DNA from: Takakia lepidozioides
Taxonomy: Eukaryota > Streptophyta > Takakiopsida > Takakiales > Takakiaceae
DNA length: 64,000 nt
Direction of reading: 5' to 3'
Assembly: GCA_030704615.1 (NCBI GenBank)
Contig: CM060734.1
Coordinates: 52,838,042-52,902,041 of the forward strand
The notes under the pieces were generated by a model. The model had not been told where the DNA came from. It saw only the letters and a program-made list of their open reading frames with translations, and did not search any database. The number at the start of each line of letters is the position of its first letter. Positions within the stretch are counted from its first letter, which is position 1. Position numbers and translations under genes: made by a program. Positions 1 through 10,598 of this stretch are shown piece by piece.

Positions 1-1255
1 GCTTGCGGGCCACGGCGGAGCCAAGCGCACTGCGGCACTCTTGAAGAAAGAGTATTTCTGGCCCAAATTGAGGGAGGAGGCATAGGAGTATGTCAAGACA
101 TGCACCGCATGCCAACAAAACCGGAGCGAGTACAAAAAGCAAGCGGGGCTGTTACAACCCTTGCCGATTCCAGAGGGGACTTGGGAAAGCGTCTCGATGG
201 ATTTCATGACTGTTATGCCGCTGTCAAAAGGATTCGATGCAATCACGGTGGTGGTGGATAGGTTCAGTAAAATGGGCCATTTCATCCCCACCAAGGAGAC
301 GGCAACGGCGCAAGAGACAGGGCGACTTTACTTCGCCCACGTCTTAAAGGAAGAAGATAGGGACGAGGCTGAAGATGAGCACCGCCTTCCGACCTACAAC
401 CGACGGCCAAACGGAAAGAGTGAATTCCGTAGTGAAACAGATCTTGCGGAATTACGTGTCGGCAGACCAATCAGACTGGGTGGAACACTTAGACGCGGTA
501 GAGTTCTGTTATAATAACACAGAACACTCCGCAACGGGAGTTTCCCCTTTCGTATTGGTCTATGGAAAAGCACCTCTGGTGCCGACAAGTTGGGCCGCCG
601 TCCTCCAAAATTTACTCGTAAACTTTGGATCGCGGTCCAAGACAATATCCTTCGGGACTCCATGATGGACATTGAGGAACCGGCAGTAGCGGCGGTACTG
701 GAAGAACGCGATCGTTTGTTGAAGCTCGCAAAGTACAACATTGCCAAAGCTAGGAAACGGTATGAAAGGCAGGCGAATCGGAAGCGGAGAGAAGTGAAGT
801 TTGAGGCAGGCACGGAGGTCTGGTTGAACATCAAGAATTTCCGACTACCTCCGGAAGTGAGTCCAAAGTTCGTACCTCCGTATGCGGGACCCTTTCGCAT
901 CCGGAAGGTTATGAATGAGGATGTGTATGAATTGGAGCTGCCGGCAAACAGCAAGGTGCATCCAGTATTTCACGTCTCCCTTTTGAAGCCTTACTTCAAA
1001 GATGAAGCGCGTCCGAATCGGCATCAAGTGTTGCGTCCGCAACCTGTGCTGTTGGATCATGAAAATGAACCTAAGTACGAGGTGGAGGTAGTACTTAAGT
1101 CGAGGAGGTTCAAGAACCGAGAAACGCAGTATCTCGTCAAATGGAAGGGCTATCATCATGTGGAGGCATCTTGGGTGCGTGCCTCAGAAATGGGAAACGC
1201 ATCCGAGGCGGTTGCAGTTTTCGAAGGGCGACCTCAAAAGCGGAAGAAGCGTTGA
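1..1255 (+). pseudogene. Ty3 chromovirus pol 3' end: integrase plus chromodomain, broken
   Basis: The end of a Ty3/gypsy polyprotein that enters from the left edge. The integrase zinc-finger remnant (CTACQQ-like, near 100-120) is followed by the core start SVSMDFMTVMP (about 190) and VDRFSKMGHF. At about 345-375 the reading jumps straight to STAFRPTTDGQTERVN, so the core stretch that holds the second catalytic Asp is missing. A frame change near 600 leads into a long basic region and, from about 1075 to 1190, a chromodomain (YEVEVVLKSRR, QYLVKWKGY, ASWVRASEM) before the stop at 1255. Chromodomains on this lineage are known to steer insertion into heterochromatin. The missing core residues and frame breaks mean this copy cannot code active integrase. 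Confidence 0.9.
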
Positions 1256-1289
1256 TGGGGACATCAACCTTGGAGCATGGGGGAGGAAA

Positions 1290-3030
1290 TGCATGCTTAG
1301 CCCGGCTTAGCTAGCTCAGGAATCCGATTGCAAAAACTTGTATTGTACAAAAATTTGTTATAAAGGAAATGGGTTCCAAATGTTGTGTGTCCTATTTTGT
1401 TTGGAATGGTGATGCATGGTGTGGTTGGCTAGTGTGTAGAATGCATGCTAGCTTACAAAAGTGGGAGAGGTAAATTGGGTTAATCGTGTGTTTGCGCAGT
1501 GCCGAAATCGGGTGACTCCCATCCAAGGGGCAAGGAAACATGCGCCTTCTTTGGGAGTTCACGTGCTAGTGCGCACCTGGCGCGTGCGCGTACTATAACT
1601 GCGCTACCGAGGTGGTTGCCTTGTAGTGCGGGCTAACGCGGAAGCTATGTGCTTCCGTTCACGTACTATAATCGTGTAGCCTCGGGACGAAGTCATAGTG
1701 CGGCTTCGACGTGTTCCCGTACCTCAGGCCAGCATTCCAAGACGGACCCAATTGTAGTGATTGGGGCGCACGGTTGTTTCAAGGTTATCTTCCTAGTCAA
1801 AGGGGGTTCGAGGTGAACCCTTGCGCAAAGTGATGCCAAAAGCGGCATCAGGAGCGATCGCAAGCAATGTTGTTGCAGTAAGGCGATTCGATCCTCGGGG
1901 AGGATCGTTCCTTGACCTTGAAGAAGGCCAAGAAGAGTGCACTGGGAGGAGCTTGAGAGGCTCCACCCTTGGCCGGGACTTGGAGGAAGTCGGCCGAACT
2001 AGCTAGTGGAGAGTAGAGTCAAGTGTGGGGTTGGTTCTTTGCCATGGGACGCCTTGGTACGGAAACAAACTCCTTGATGTGGGACGCCACAACTTGGATG
2101 TTCGTTTCTACAAAATGGACAAGTCGATGAGGACATCGACTCCCTGTTGGTAGGGGTGTGTGTCGCGGCCCTTTGCCTTGAGGGCATGGGGTCGGGACAC
2201 ATGAGGGGCTGCCCCTGTGGTGGGGGCAGCGGCAGCGATAGGTATGGGGGGCTGAAGCACCCTTGAGTGCCCAAGGCACTCAGGGAAGCGGAGGCGCTCA
2301 CTAGGTGGAGCCCCGCACACCGGGTTGCGGTGGGGTGGCTCCACAAGGGGTGGTGGTAGCTTAGCGGGACTTAGAGGGGGTGGCATAGTACTCACCATGG
2401 GGGCGGAGACCTCGTGGTTGGAGTCGTGGGGAGTCTTGGGACTCATCACGGTCCATAGGAGCCGTGGTGAGTGGGCCAAGACTCACCGCGACTCATCACC
2501 GGGAGTCGAGGGTTTTCGTGGTGGTTCGCCATAAAATGGCATGGCTGGTTGTGAAACCCCCGCGGACAGCTACAGAAGTATATATAGGGAGTAGTAACCC
2601 CGAGAACGGTGCAAGCCCGTTGGTGACCAAAAACTAGTGAGTAAGCGAGCGAGCCGGAAAGCGACCAAAGAGTGGGGAGCTGTTCCGGACCGCCAACTAC
2701 CAAAGGGAATTCCCGCTGGTTCCAAATCGGTGGAGGGTTCTTTGGGAGAACAACGGGGGACCGTTATGTCCCGGTGAGCAGCCGAAGCTCCAAGTTGGCC
2801 AAGCGGCCAGGTTGGGAGTCAGGCGTGCGCATCAAAGCTAGCAACTATGACCTGAAGGGGAGCTTACCGAAGTGAGGTGCGCGACATAATAGCTGTTAGT
2901 GAACAGAGTGCCCTGAGATGGATTTCTTTGAAACATTTGTGGATGGGAAGAATGTGAATTTGAAAGTTATCGTGTATGTCCGTGATACTGGCGTTATGAA
3001 TGTCACCTCGAGTGTCGACTGTGATATCAG
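1290..3030 (+). repeat. 3' LTR of the chromovirus (right end approximate)
   Basis: A purine-rich tract (GGGGGAGGAAA, ending 1289) lies 30 bases after the pol stop and is followed directly by TGCATGC, the expected LTR start. A TATA-like TATATATAGGG lies near 2575, as expected for the U3/R border. No second LTR copy is in the window, so the right end was not measured; about 3030 is a guess from the change in base character. Small open frames inside (for example 1821-2006) look like chance. Partial repeats of the type CGTACTATAA occur between 1560 and 1690. Confidence 0.6.
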
Positions 3031-3630
3031 TTAACGGGCCGGTTTTCCAGCCACGCCTTCGGAGTGCAAGGATAAGCGGGGCATATTTTTGACGTTTTTC
3101 TAAGATGAATCGTTTGGATAACGATCATGGCAAAATATGAATTCAATGAAATGTAGTGTGAGTTGTGGGGATGGTGAGGTGGGGGGTAAAGTGTTGATAG
3201 GTAGACCTTGGACGAGGAGTATGTCCGAGCAAAGTCGAGCGGGGCATAAGCATGGTGAATCGGGTACATATGCATGGTAGTAGCCACGGTGGTACTGTGT
3301 GGTCGGGTGGCCGTCCCTGGTAGGTGTCTGCATTCATGAGCGAGAACCAACGGTTTCAGCACGTTTTAGAAAGAGCTTGTGGAGGTGCCAGACTGCTTGG
3401 TTATGACGCGTGATATGCAAGCCATGTACAACTGGGTGTGTAGATTGGCTGAGGAGATATGGCCAAGTGTCACGAGCTTGGTGGGTGGTTGCACATAACG
3501 GGTCCATAGCTGATGAAGTGATCGATTATAGGAACGGAGAAGCTCATCTTCCCATTCCAGCGATACTGTCCAAGTTAAGGGAAGCTTTTTTAAATCGCTC
3601 GGATGGTACCCCACCTCTTTTGGGAAATTC
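3031..3630. other. Unassigned spacer
   Basis: No gene, RNA or clear repeat is visible. Short open frames on the minus strand (3027-3362, 3366-3614) have no recognisable motifs. The stretch lies between the chromovirus LTR and the inverted-repeat element at 3631. Confidence 0.4.
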
Positions 3631-4276
3631 CTCTCCCTGCTCTAATTGTTAGTGTGCACTCACAAATGGATGGCATTCTGGCTTGATGTCGGGCAACGTA
3701 GTCAGGTGCAACGTGGACCGGCAGCAGGCCCAATGCCCGGAGGAGTTGCAGGAGTGCCTGGAACGAGAAGATGAACCCAAGTAGCCAGTTTCACGGGCTA
3801 GAAATTGTTCAGGTTAGAGGACGAGGAATCCCCATTGGTGATGTACACCTGGAGCCTTTGGCCCACCTATAGGAGTTGGAGGCCTCGTCCCTCGAATGGT
3901 GCAGCTTCCAAGACCTTTGGGTATCCAGCTTCATGTTGCGACGACCTCCAGCCCTCATGCACCAATTGTCCATCCTGAAATGGTCACTCCTGCAATTATT
4001 ATGTCTGGAGCTTGGCCCCCGGGCCTTTTATTTCCACATCAAATGCAAGTTCGACCTGGAGTAGATATGCCTGAGGCTGTTTTTCTTCCACTGGGATATT
4101 ACAAAGCCCAACAAGAAGTGGAAGCTTTGTATGGAGGAAATGTTATGCACCATGATAGGGCTAGCCATAGCCAAATGATGGATGGATAGCCCCATGCACC
4201 TGACTACGTTGCCCGGTATCAAGCCAAAATGCCATCCATACTTGTGAGTGCACACTAACAATTAGAGCAGGGAGAG
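3631..4276. mobile_element. Inverted-repeat (foldback / Pack-TIR-like) element with coding-like cargo
   Basis: About 80-bp inverted repeats bound this 646-bp segment. The left arm is 3631-3710 (begins CTCTCCCTGCTCTAATTG) and the right arm 4195-4276 (ends CAATTAGAGCAGGGAGAG), matching with few mismatches. The interior (3711-4194) looks like processed coding sequence: one plus frame over 3896-4189 is rich in Pro, Gly and Val (LPRPLGIQLHV, WPPGLLFPHQMQ, PLGYYKAQQEVEAL). Capture of host exons between terminal inverted repeats is typical of Pack-MULE or Pack-TYPE elements. No target duplication is evident at the arm ends, so the superfamily is open and a simple inverted duplication remains possible. 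Confidence 0.55.
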
Positions 4277-4367
4277 GACCTGCTGTCGATGCCAGTTCCA
4301 TGGATTCACATGAATACTATGTGCACGGATTGTCATGTGTAGGCAACATGATTTCTCGGGACTATTC

Positions 4368-5086
4368 CAGTGTTGGGCGGTTCTCAGGTTTTCGTGAGCT
4401 CCTCCGGTGCAGGTTCTTGCCAATTGCCCCTTCTTTAGAACCTCCGGAGGCGGTTAAATGGACAAAAGAAAAAATTAAATAACCTGCCGGAGGCGGTTCT
4501 TTGATGTTTTAAAAAAACCCGGTTAAGTTCAATTCCGGTTATTAAAGACCTTTGCATAGGCGGTTTTTTGAACCGGTTCTGGAAGTTCAATATACTTTAT
4601 AACCAGTAGATAACCGGCGGTCCTTAAAACGGTTATATTGCGGTCATGTAAATGAACTATTTATAAAATAAAAATTTACATATATTGAAATGATGAAAAT
4701 ATTTTAAAAAAACTGAAATAAATGCCAAGCAGGGATTGACCAGCCATGCAAGATGATTAGCCCTAGAAACTGGATCATCCAGATGATCAATAATGGACAT
4801 CTTAATTACCAGATTGGTGTCACATTAATCTTAGCAAGGGTATATGCTGACACTATTTATTGATAACCGGGTCCTTTCTTAAGGCCATGGCCGGATACCA
4901 ATAAATAAAAAACCAAACTTGCTCGCCGGTTCTTGAAGCCCGCCGGTTATCTCAACCCCTAGCCTCCGCCGGATCTGTTTATATCCGGTTTTTTTAATTT
5001 TTGCACCTACTCCGGATATATATATATATAACCGGTCTAATAACAGGCGGTTATAACCGGTCAAAGTTCATAACCGCCCAACAGTG
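4368..5086. mobile_element. Non-autonomous hAT element (719 bp) with 8-bp TSD
   Basis: The left end CAGTGTTGGGCGGTT (4368) and the right end, read on the minus strand, CACTGTTGGGCGGTT (5086) form 15-bp terminal inverted repeats with one mismatch. They are flanked by an exact 8-bp direct duplication GACTATTC (4360-4367 and 5087-5094). An 8-bp duplication and CAGTG-type ends define the hAT superfamily. The interior encodes no transposase. It is full of GGCGGTT and ACCGGTTAT motifs in both orientations near each end, like the subterminal transposase-binding repeats of hAT elements, plus a (TA)n run near 5018. It must be moved in trans. Confidence 0.85.
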
Positions 5087-5094
5087 GACTATTC

Positions 5095-5365
5095 CTAAAA
5101 GTTCGGATCCACATTGTATAGAGTACATCCCTTTTCTTGTACATATTGCCAATATAATTACAATTATGGTTGAGCCTTCTCAGTGATGCTATCTGCTGAA
5201 GCTAGCTAGTGGTTGGTTATTCTCCAGACCCCGGTAAAGGAACTTGGAATATTTCTTCATAGTGGGTGAGGTTCACGACCACGGTGTTCGAAATGTCAGA
5301 AAAGTTATTTGCCTGTTTGATCCACAAATTGGATTGAACCTCTCACGTTTCTGACAGTTTTTGAA
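5095..5365. other. Unassigned spacer
   Basis: Short stretch between the hAT target duplication and the target duplication of the long Ty3 element. No gene or repeat is recognised. Confidence 0.3.
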
Positions 5366-5370
5366 GTTAG

Positions 5371-6403
5371 TGTCGCGCGGCTTTTACTCACCCATCCCTT
5401 CGCTATCCGAGGCGGAAATTCCAAGATAGAAGAGTTGGAAATCTCTAAGTACTCAGCCCGCGCAGAACAATCAGTCATGACCTACAGCTAGTGTATCATG
5501 GGGGTGTTTCCTATGCGTTTCCCTTTTCGCATTCATCTTAGCTACCTTTGGCATTGATAATTAAGTATCAGTTGCTTCATCAATCTATCGGTTTCCTTCA
5601 CTCATCCATTCAATCCACAGCTTCTCTCAGATCTCTCTACACAGTGTGATTGTATCGTATAAGTATCAGATTATGATTTATCAGGTATCAGGCCGAAGCC
5701 ATTATGTCTCTAATCTGCTCTACAATATCACTACCGCTTTGCATATAACAAGCATCTACTAATCCTCTTTCCTCCTTCATCGTGCTCTCCATCTCTTGCC
5801 TCCGATCTCCGCTCCTGCCTGACTCCGAAGTCCCCCTCCGAATAATGATCCTCCTTCATTCCCCGTTTCTCCCTTTATCCTCCTATCCGCGGTTCTAACC
5901 GTTTCCCTCTCTAACCGTCGTATGTGAACTAACATGTTCCCTTCACAGGTGTTGTTCCCCACAGTCGTTCCCTGTCCTACTCTTCGTTCCCTATTATCGT
6001 GACAGCTGTGTCAAGCGGTGACTGGCTGTGTTTGGCTGTGTCGGGCTATGACTGGCTGTGTGGCTGTGCCGGGCTGTGACTGGCTGTGTGGGCTGTGTGG
6101 GCTGTGTCTGCTGTGACGACTGTGACGGGCTGTGTGGGCTGTGTGGGCTGTGTGGGCTGTGACTGCTGTGACGACTGTGACGACTGTGACGGGCTGTGTG
6201 GGCTGTGTGGGCTGTAACGACTGTGACGGGCTGTGTTGGCTGTGTGGCCTGTGACTGCTGTGTCGGCTGTGTGGGCTATGTAACCCCCCTCTACAGTGCG
6301 CTGCTGTCACCCCTAAGGCTCCTGTTGGTCTCAGTCTGTGCAAAAATTAAGGGTACCCTACAGATCCCGTATAAGTTTCTAAGTCCCCTACAGTCCTCTA
6401 ACA
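5371..6403 (-). repeat. 3' LTR of the 13.3-kb Ty3 element
   Basis: Read on the minus strand the LTR begins TGTTAGAGGAC and ends GCGCGACA, the usual TG...CA ends. It has the same length (1033 bp) as the partner at 17593-18625. It holds a CTGTG-rich minisatellite (6003-6290). Open frames inside it are low-complexity and probably not translated. Confidence 0.95.
6003..6290. repeat. CTGTG-rich minisatellite in the 3' LTR
   Basis: Degenerate tandem array of 9-10-bp units of the type GGGCTGTGTG, mixed with TGTGACGAC units. The same array is in the other LTR at about 18225-18512, so it belongs to the element. A related array with a clean 10-bp period lies in the integrase end at 10670-10850. Confidence 0.85.
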
Positions 6404-6420
6404 TTACCCCTTCCCCCCTC
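6404..6420 (-). other. Polypurine tract
   Basis: On the minus strand GAGGGGGGAAGGGGTAA abuts the 3' LTR start. This is the expected primer for plus-strand DNA synthesis and confirms the orientation. Confidence 0.85.
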
Positions 6421-6441
6421 AAAAAGCCGTGTCCTCACGGT

Positions 6442-7427
6442 TTACTGTTTCCGAGTAGCAAACCTTTGTGAGTGAGCACCTTGTTGACGTTGAGAGTTTC
6501 GTGGTGGGCTGTGTGTACGAGCCCGAGGTCTGTCTCTGGTTGATGGAGATGGTTGATCACTACCTGGATAAGTGAGGCCTTCTGGAGGCTGATATCGAGG
6601 TAATCTTTCCGGCATAGGAGATCCCCTTTGTTTCTTCTCTTCCATCTGAATTGCATAGTCTTCTCCCATGTCAAAAGAATTGTGTGAAGAAACAGTTGTA
6701 TCAGAATCCTCATCGCCTCTCAGGTGTTTTAATTTTTGAACTTTTTGTGGAATCATCTGGGGCATACAATGCTGTCCTACCATGTCTGGAATTTTGTATT
6801 TTACAACTTGGTGTAACCGCTGAACAGCAAAATTGGTGTAGGCACTGAGTTCCTTGTCTGTCCAGATGAGTGGGGTACCAATTACTGGTGCAGCGTGCAA
6901 GTACTTCCATGCCACATGTCCCTTATAGAAAATGTCATCAAGTCCGAATTTCTGTGGTTGCAGACTGCTTGAAACCATGAACGAATTTGAGAATCCTTCT
7001 GCATCATAACTTTTGGGTCATATAGGTACATATGAGGTGGCACCGAAGGTAATACCCAATGATCTCCACTGGAGTAACTTTGAAAGCGTGTTTGCATCTT
7101 TTGTTGCTCAATGTGGTAACGTACCAGAAAACAAGCAGCGTAGTATAGCCCGCAGCCCATGACAATACTTGCTATCTCCTTGGTCTTGGTATAAATGAGT
7201 CCATGTACAACCTGGAAAGCAACCAATTCCCTCAACATGGTACCTGCCTCGTGCCAGTATTGTGCAAAGTGATGATCTTCAATATGTCGATTGTTTGGAA
7301 GAACTTTAGTCCTAGTTGCCACTGGCAGCCAAATACACATGATTTGGTAGTAATGTGCGAATGACTGCGGAGGACTAAATTCTTTCCAAGCCAAATCCAA
7401 CATGATGGGAATTTGGTTGAAGGGCAA
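6442..7427 (-). CDS. aORF part 4: C-terminal globular region and tail
   Basis: Frames 7427-6882 and 6978-6442. The first has an ordered segment rich in aromatic residues and His (FAHYYQIMCIWLPVATRTK, YWHEAGTMLRELVAFQVVHG, GCGLYYAACFLVRYHIEQQ). The second continues WKYLHAAPVIGTPLIWTDKE and ends in a disordered Ser/Pro/Arg tail close to the PPT. No family is recognised. Confidence 0.5.
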
Positions 7428-8475
7428 AGCATAGCCCTGCTGTACTCCCTTGCAGCTGGAGTTTTAGGTGGGTTAAAAGCGGCATTGCCCCATACCTCTG
7501 GCTGTGGTGGCTGTGGTGTGGTTGTAGTAACCACAGGTTCAGCTATTGGTACAGTGACCTGTTGTGGTGGTGGTGGTACTGGCTCCTGTATCATTGGCAT
7601 CTCCTGCACCTCCTGTGAAGACTGAAAAGCCAGAGTTCTGGCTTGCAAATAAGAAGCCATTAGCTGTTCCTGAGGGATATAGACTCTTTGGTCGATGTTT
7701 GAAGTGAGGTCTTCCACTTGAGTCTGGAGTCCGTCTACATCCTCTTGTAACTCTGCTATCCTACTATAGACATTGTCTATAGTAGTTGTGGCAATGTTTT
7801 GCACCTGCAGTCTGAGCTCATTCATTTCGCTTTGGGTGAGCTTCCGTGGGCTTTTGCCCTCTACTGGCCCTTGTGCTAACCAGACCTGCATAAGGCTGTT
7901 ATCCACCAAGCTGCTTGTGGTTCCCCTGAGAGTTTGCTCTTCTCTTAGCTTGTACAATTCCAACTGCTGTTGTAAAGCCTCCATGCGCTTCGCTTGTGGC
8001 TCAACCAATTGCGCATAGGCAGCAAGTAGATTATTGGCTTTCTTCGAAGCCTTGTTACTGACCGCGATTTCATTTCTATTGGCCACGATGGTTTGTTGCA
8101 ACTCCACGATGTGTTTCTCTTGATCAGCTTCCCTCTGCTGTATTGCTTGAAAGTATCTTCATGGCGACAGATTGTATTCTTCATATCAACAATGAGCTTC
8201 ATTTGCTCAACATTCTCTTCTTCTGCCTTCGTACATTTTTCCGCTTGACTGTTTATTTCTTTTGTTGATTGGTCAAGCATAGTTGTAAATGTAGCACATT
8301 GTATCGCCATCCTGTTATGCACTGTCTGCAACTCCGTATGTAGTGCATTCAGTTCTTGCAACTTGCTTTCATGCTGCACCTGCATTTGGTATAGCTGTTG
8401 CTTATGTGCTTCGTGCAACTGGTCTTGCGTGAGGTTTGCCTCAATCAATTGTTGCTTGGCCAACTGCAAAGCCAT
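7232..8475 (-). CDS. aORF part 3: coiled-coil region
   Basis: Two overlapping frames (8475-7945 and 8107-7232) give a long Gln/Glu/Leu-rich coiled coil, for example LAKQQLIEANLTQDQLHEAH, SKLQELNALHTELQTVHNRM and MEALQQQLELYKLREEQ, then a Pro/Gln/Val linker. This suggests oligomerisation. The slip between frames lies near 8100-8150. Confidence 0.5.
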
Positions 8476-9623
8476 TTCTGTATGCCCAAGTCCTGCTTCA
8501 TCTTGAGAGTGACCTCTTCATCGACCTTGTTTGCACACTCAGTGGCAAGTCGAGCCTCAAACTCCTTCCTGAGTTCCTCTTTCAAGGCTGTCAATTGGGT
8601 AATTGGAACATGGGATTTGACATAAGTCCCCAACAAATTAAGTGTCCTGCCTATGGAACTCATCAGCATTGCCTGTTGAGGGTCATCATGGTGAGGTTGC
8701 TGCTGTTCCTCCCGATCTTCAACAGTATGATGTCTCACTAACCATTCAGGCCATTGTCCCACCGGATTTTCTTCCTGAACTACTTCATCTATGACTGGTG
8801 TTACAGTGTCATGACCTTCCGCCTGTGGTACCTCCAACACAGGTGTGTGCATTATATGCACCTCAGGATTTCCCTTGGGCAACTGTTGCACCTCTGGGAT
8901 TTCTGTCTCCTTGACCAGACCAGAATATTCATAGAGAAGGTCCCCTTTCTCTATTTCTGCCACTATCTGCTCTGTAGTTGGAATCTCTATCCCTTCACTT
9001 TCCAAATCAATTATTTCGGGTTGAGCTGCATGGATAACTTGTGACCTTGTGACAAGTCGTTCAAGTGGCTGTGTTGGCTGTGATGCAGAAGTAACTTCCT
9101 CCTCCCTCTCTGAAGGTCCTGCTTCCAGTAATAACATTCTTTTGTGCTGCTGTGCCCCTTCCTGGTCATGAGCTTGGGAAACATTATCATGCGGAATCCG
9201 TGAAGCCAGTGGATCCGCCACTACAGTCTTTCCCCTTCTCTGCCTCTTAGTCTCGGGTTGTGCTGCTAGTCCACCCTCACTGTGTGAAGAGCCTTGCTCT
9301 TCCATTGCAGTTGTTTCTGGCTCAAACACTCCCATTTCCTTCCTTTCTTGTGCATTAAGTATGCCAGAATTAAGGATTATTTGAGCAATGATTGGGCCAG
9401 ACACTATGATAGGAGACTTTGCGGTAGTACCTTGTAATCTTTTCATCTCCTCTACTAGTGCGTTGTACATTATGTCCGCCCATTGTACCTCTTGTCCTTC
9501 AGGCCTTTGAGTATTTCCTCTGTGAAGGATCTGCTCAAATATTGTTGGTTCTGTTTCAGGGCAAACAGAACGTTCAATACCTGGCCTATCTCTTTTAACC
9601 CTGGGTACACAGCTTTGGTACAA
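8445..9623 (-). CDS. aORF part 2: acidic linker region, 392 aa
   Basis: Mostly disordered and rich in Glu, Gln, Pro and Thr (IIDLESEGIEIPTTEQIVAE, PVLEVPQAEGHDTVTPVIDE), with a basic patch TKRQRRGKT (about residue 130) that could be a nuclear localisation signal. A more ordered start has IVSGPIIAQIILNSGIL. The end, LTALKEELRKEFEARL, begins a heptad-like helix that continues in part 3. Confidence 0.5.
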   Translation of the reverse strand: MYQSCVPRVKRDRPGIERSVCPETEPTIFEQILHRGNTQRPEGQEVQWADIMYNALVEEMKRLQGTTAKSPIIVSGPIIAQIILNSGILNAQERKEMGVFEPETTAMEEQGSSHSEGGLAAQPETKRQRRGKTVVADPLASRIPHDNVSQAHDQEGAQQHKRMLLLEAGPSEREEEVTSASQPTQPLERLVTRSQVIHAAQPEIIDLESEGIEIPTTEQIVAEIEKGDLLYEYSGLVKETEIPEVQQLPKGNPEVHIMHTPVLEVPQAEGHDTVTPVIDEVVQEENPVGQWPEWLVRHHTVEDREEQQQPHHDDPQQAMLMSSIGRTLNLLGTYVKSHVPITQLTALKEELRKEFEARLATECANKVDEEVTLKMKQDLGIQKWLCSWPSNN

Positions 9624-10272
9624 GCATAACCCTGAGTTTTAAAGAAACTCCCTTCTTGGAATAAGTCCCTATTTGCAGTCTTGCCCTGTGTTCCCCCACA
9701 TGCACCTGACCTGCTGGCAATTGAAACAATTGCTGGAGGTATAGGGGAGTAATCATTAATTCAACTCCCTTCACCGTTGTTGTTCCTGTCCTTGGCTCAA
9801 AGTTCTGCAAAAATTGTAACATGTACTGTCTATGGTGTAGTGTCCAATCTAGACTTTGCAATCCTTCCAATCTCAGCTCCTCCAGTATCTTTATCGCCTG
9901 TGGGGTAGCCATCGTTTGTTTCTGCAGAATTGTGGTGCTCTTCACCCTGATTTCCTCCATTCCTCTCACTCTCTTCATCTTAGACTCACAGAACTGCTTT
10001 GGCTGTAACAACTGCAGGAATGCCTGTAGTGCACAAAGCAGAAACGTATGGTTGCCGCAGAAAGCTATGGGTAATCTCTTGTAAGCCTGCGGGGCTTGCA
10101 AGCATTGTTCAAGAGAAAAGCTCTGCTCTGTCGTTTCGTGTCTATGCCATTGCGTAAGTAATATTGCGAGCGTATAGTCTGTTAGTTCCTCCATAGTTTC
10201 CAAGTTATAGCATTTATGGCCTGTCCTGTCGAGACGCCCGTTACTCAGAACGACGCCGCCTCTTGCGTTCAA
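9595..10272 (-). CDS. aORF part 1: N-terminal globular region, 225 aa
   Basis: Starts MNARGGVVLSNGR. Contains ELTDYTLAILLTQWHRH, HTFLLCALQAFLQLL, RQYMLQFLQNF and ITPLYLQQLFQLPAGQ. The last motif, a hydrophobic stretch before L-P-x-G, recalls the folded domain of plant retroelement accessory proteins, but I cannot name the family. It hands over to the next frame near 9610. Confidence 0.5.
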   Translation of the reverse strand: MNARGGVVLSNGRLDRTGHKCYNLETMEELTDYTLAILLTQWHRHETTEQSFSLEQCLQAPQAYKRLPIAFCGNHTFLLCALQAFLQLLQPKQFCESKMKRVRGMEEIRVKSTTILQKQTMATPQAIKILEELRLEGLQSLDWTLHHRQYMLQFLQNFEPRTGTTTVKGVELMITPLYLQQLFQLPAGQVHVGEHRARLQIGTYSKKGVSLKLRVMLVPKLCTQG

Positions 10273-10598
10273 TTTCCTTCCATTTTCTTGATCATTTCTC
10301 TGGTTTTCTATTGGCTGTATTGCTGTGACTGGATTTTAACTTTTATCTTCTTTAGTGGACTTTCCCTGTTGGATAGTCCACTAGGATCACACATGCGACA
10401 TGAATTCAGCTTTTCTGTACTTGTCGTTCGTTCTGTTTTCTTTTCCGTATTCATTAATGGGCCCGCCTTTCATCCCATTTGACGGCCGTTCTTTTCCTCT
10501 TTCTTTTTGACACCTGTCCTTGCACTTCATTCTCTGCTGTGTGTCGCACCCTGACCTCCACGTGTCTATTTTTAAAGTAATTTCCGTTTCCTCTTCCG

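Larger units (their letters stand above)
6442..10272 (-). pseudogene. Extra 3' coding region (aORF), about 1,270 codons over several frames
   Basis: Between integrase and the PPT lies 3.8 kb that is nearly all coding on the minus strand but split into overlapping frames: 10272-9595, 9623-8445, 8475-7945, 8107-7232, 7427-6882 and 6978-6442. Each hand-over fits a small frame slip within one original ORF. Athila/Tat-type elements of seed plants often carry an additional ORF at this place, sometimes called env-like. I see no signal peptide or strong membrane segment, so envelope function is not supported. No named family is recognised. Confidence 0.65.

Noticed and set aside
394-954. 186-residue ORF on the minus strand
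   Set aside because: Antisense of the integrase/chromodomain coding sequence.
4368-5086. CACTA-type element because the right end reads CACTG
   Set aside because: The flanking duplication is 8 bp, not 3 bp, which fits hAT.
6011-6343. 110-residue His/Thr/Gln-rich ORF in both LTRs
   Set aside because: It is the minisatellite read on one strand; open only because the repeat lacks stops.
6442-10272. Envelope gene of the long Ty3 element
   Set aside because: Position fits env-like ORFs, but no signal peptide, cleavage site or membrane anchor is visible.
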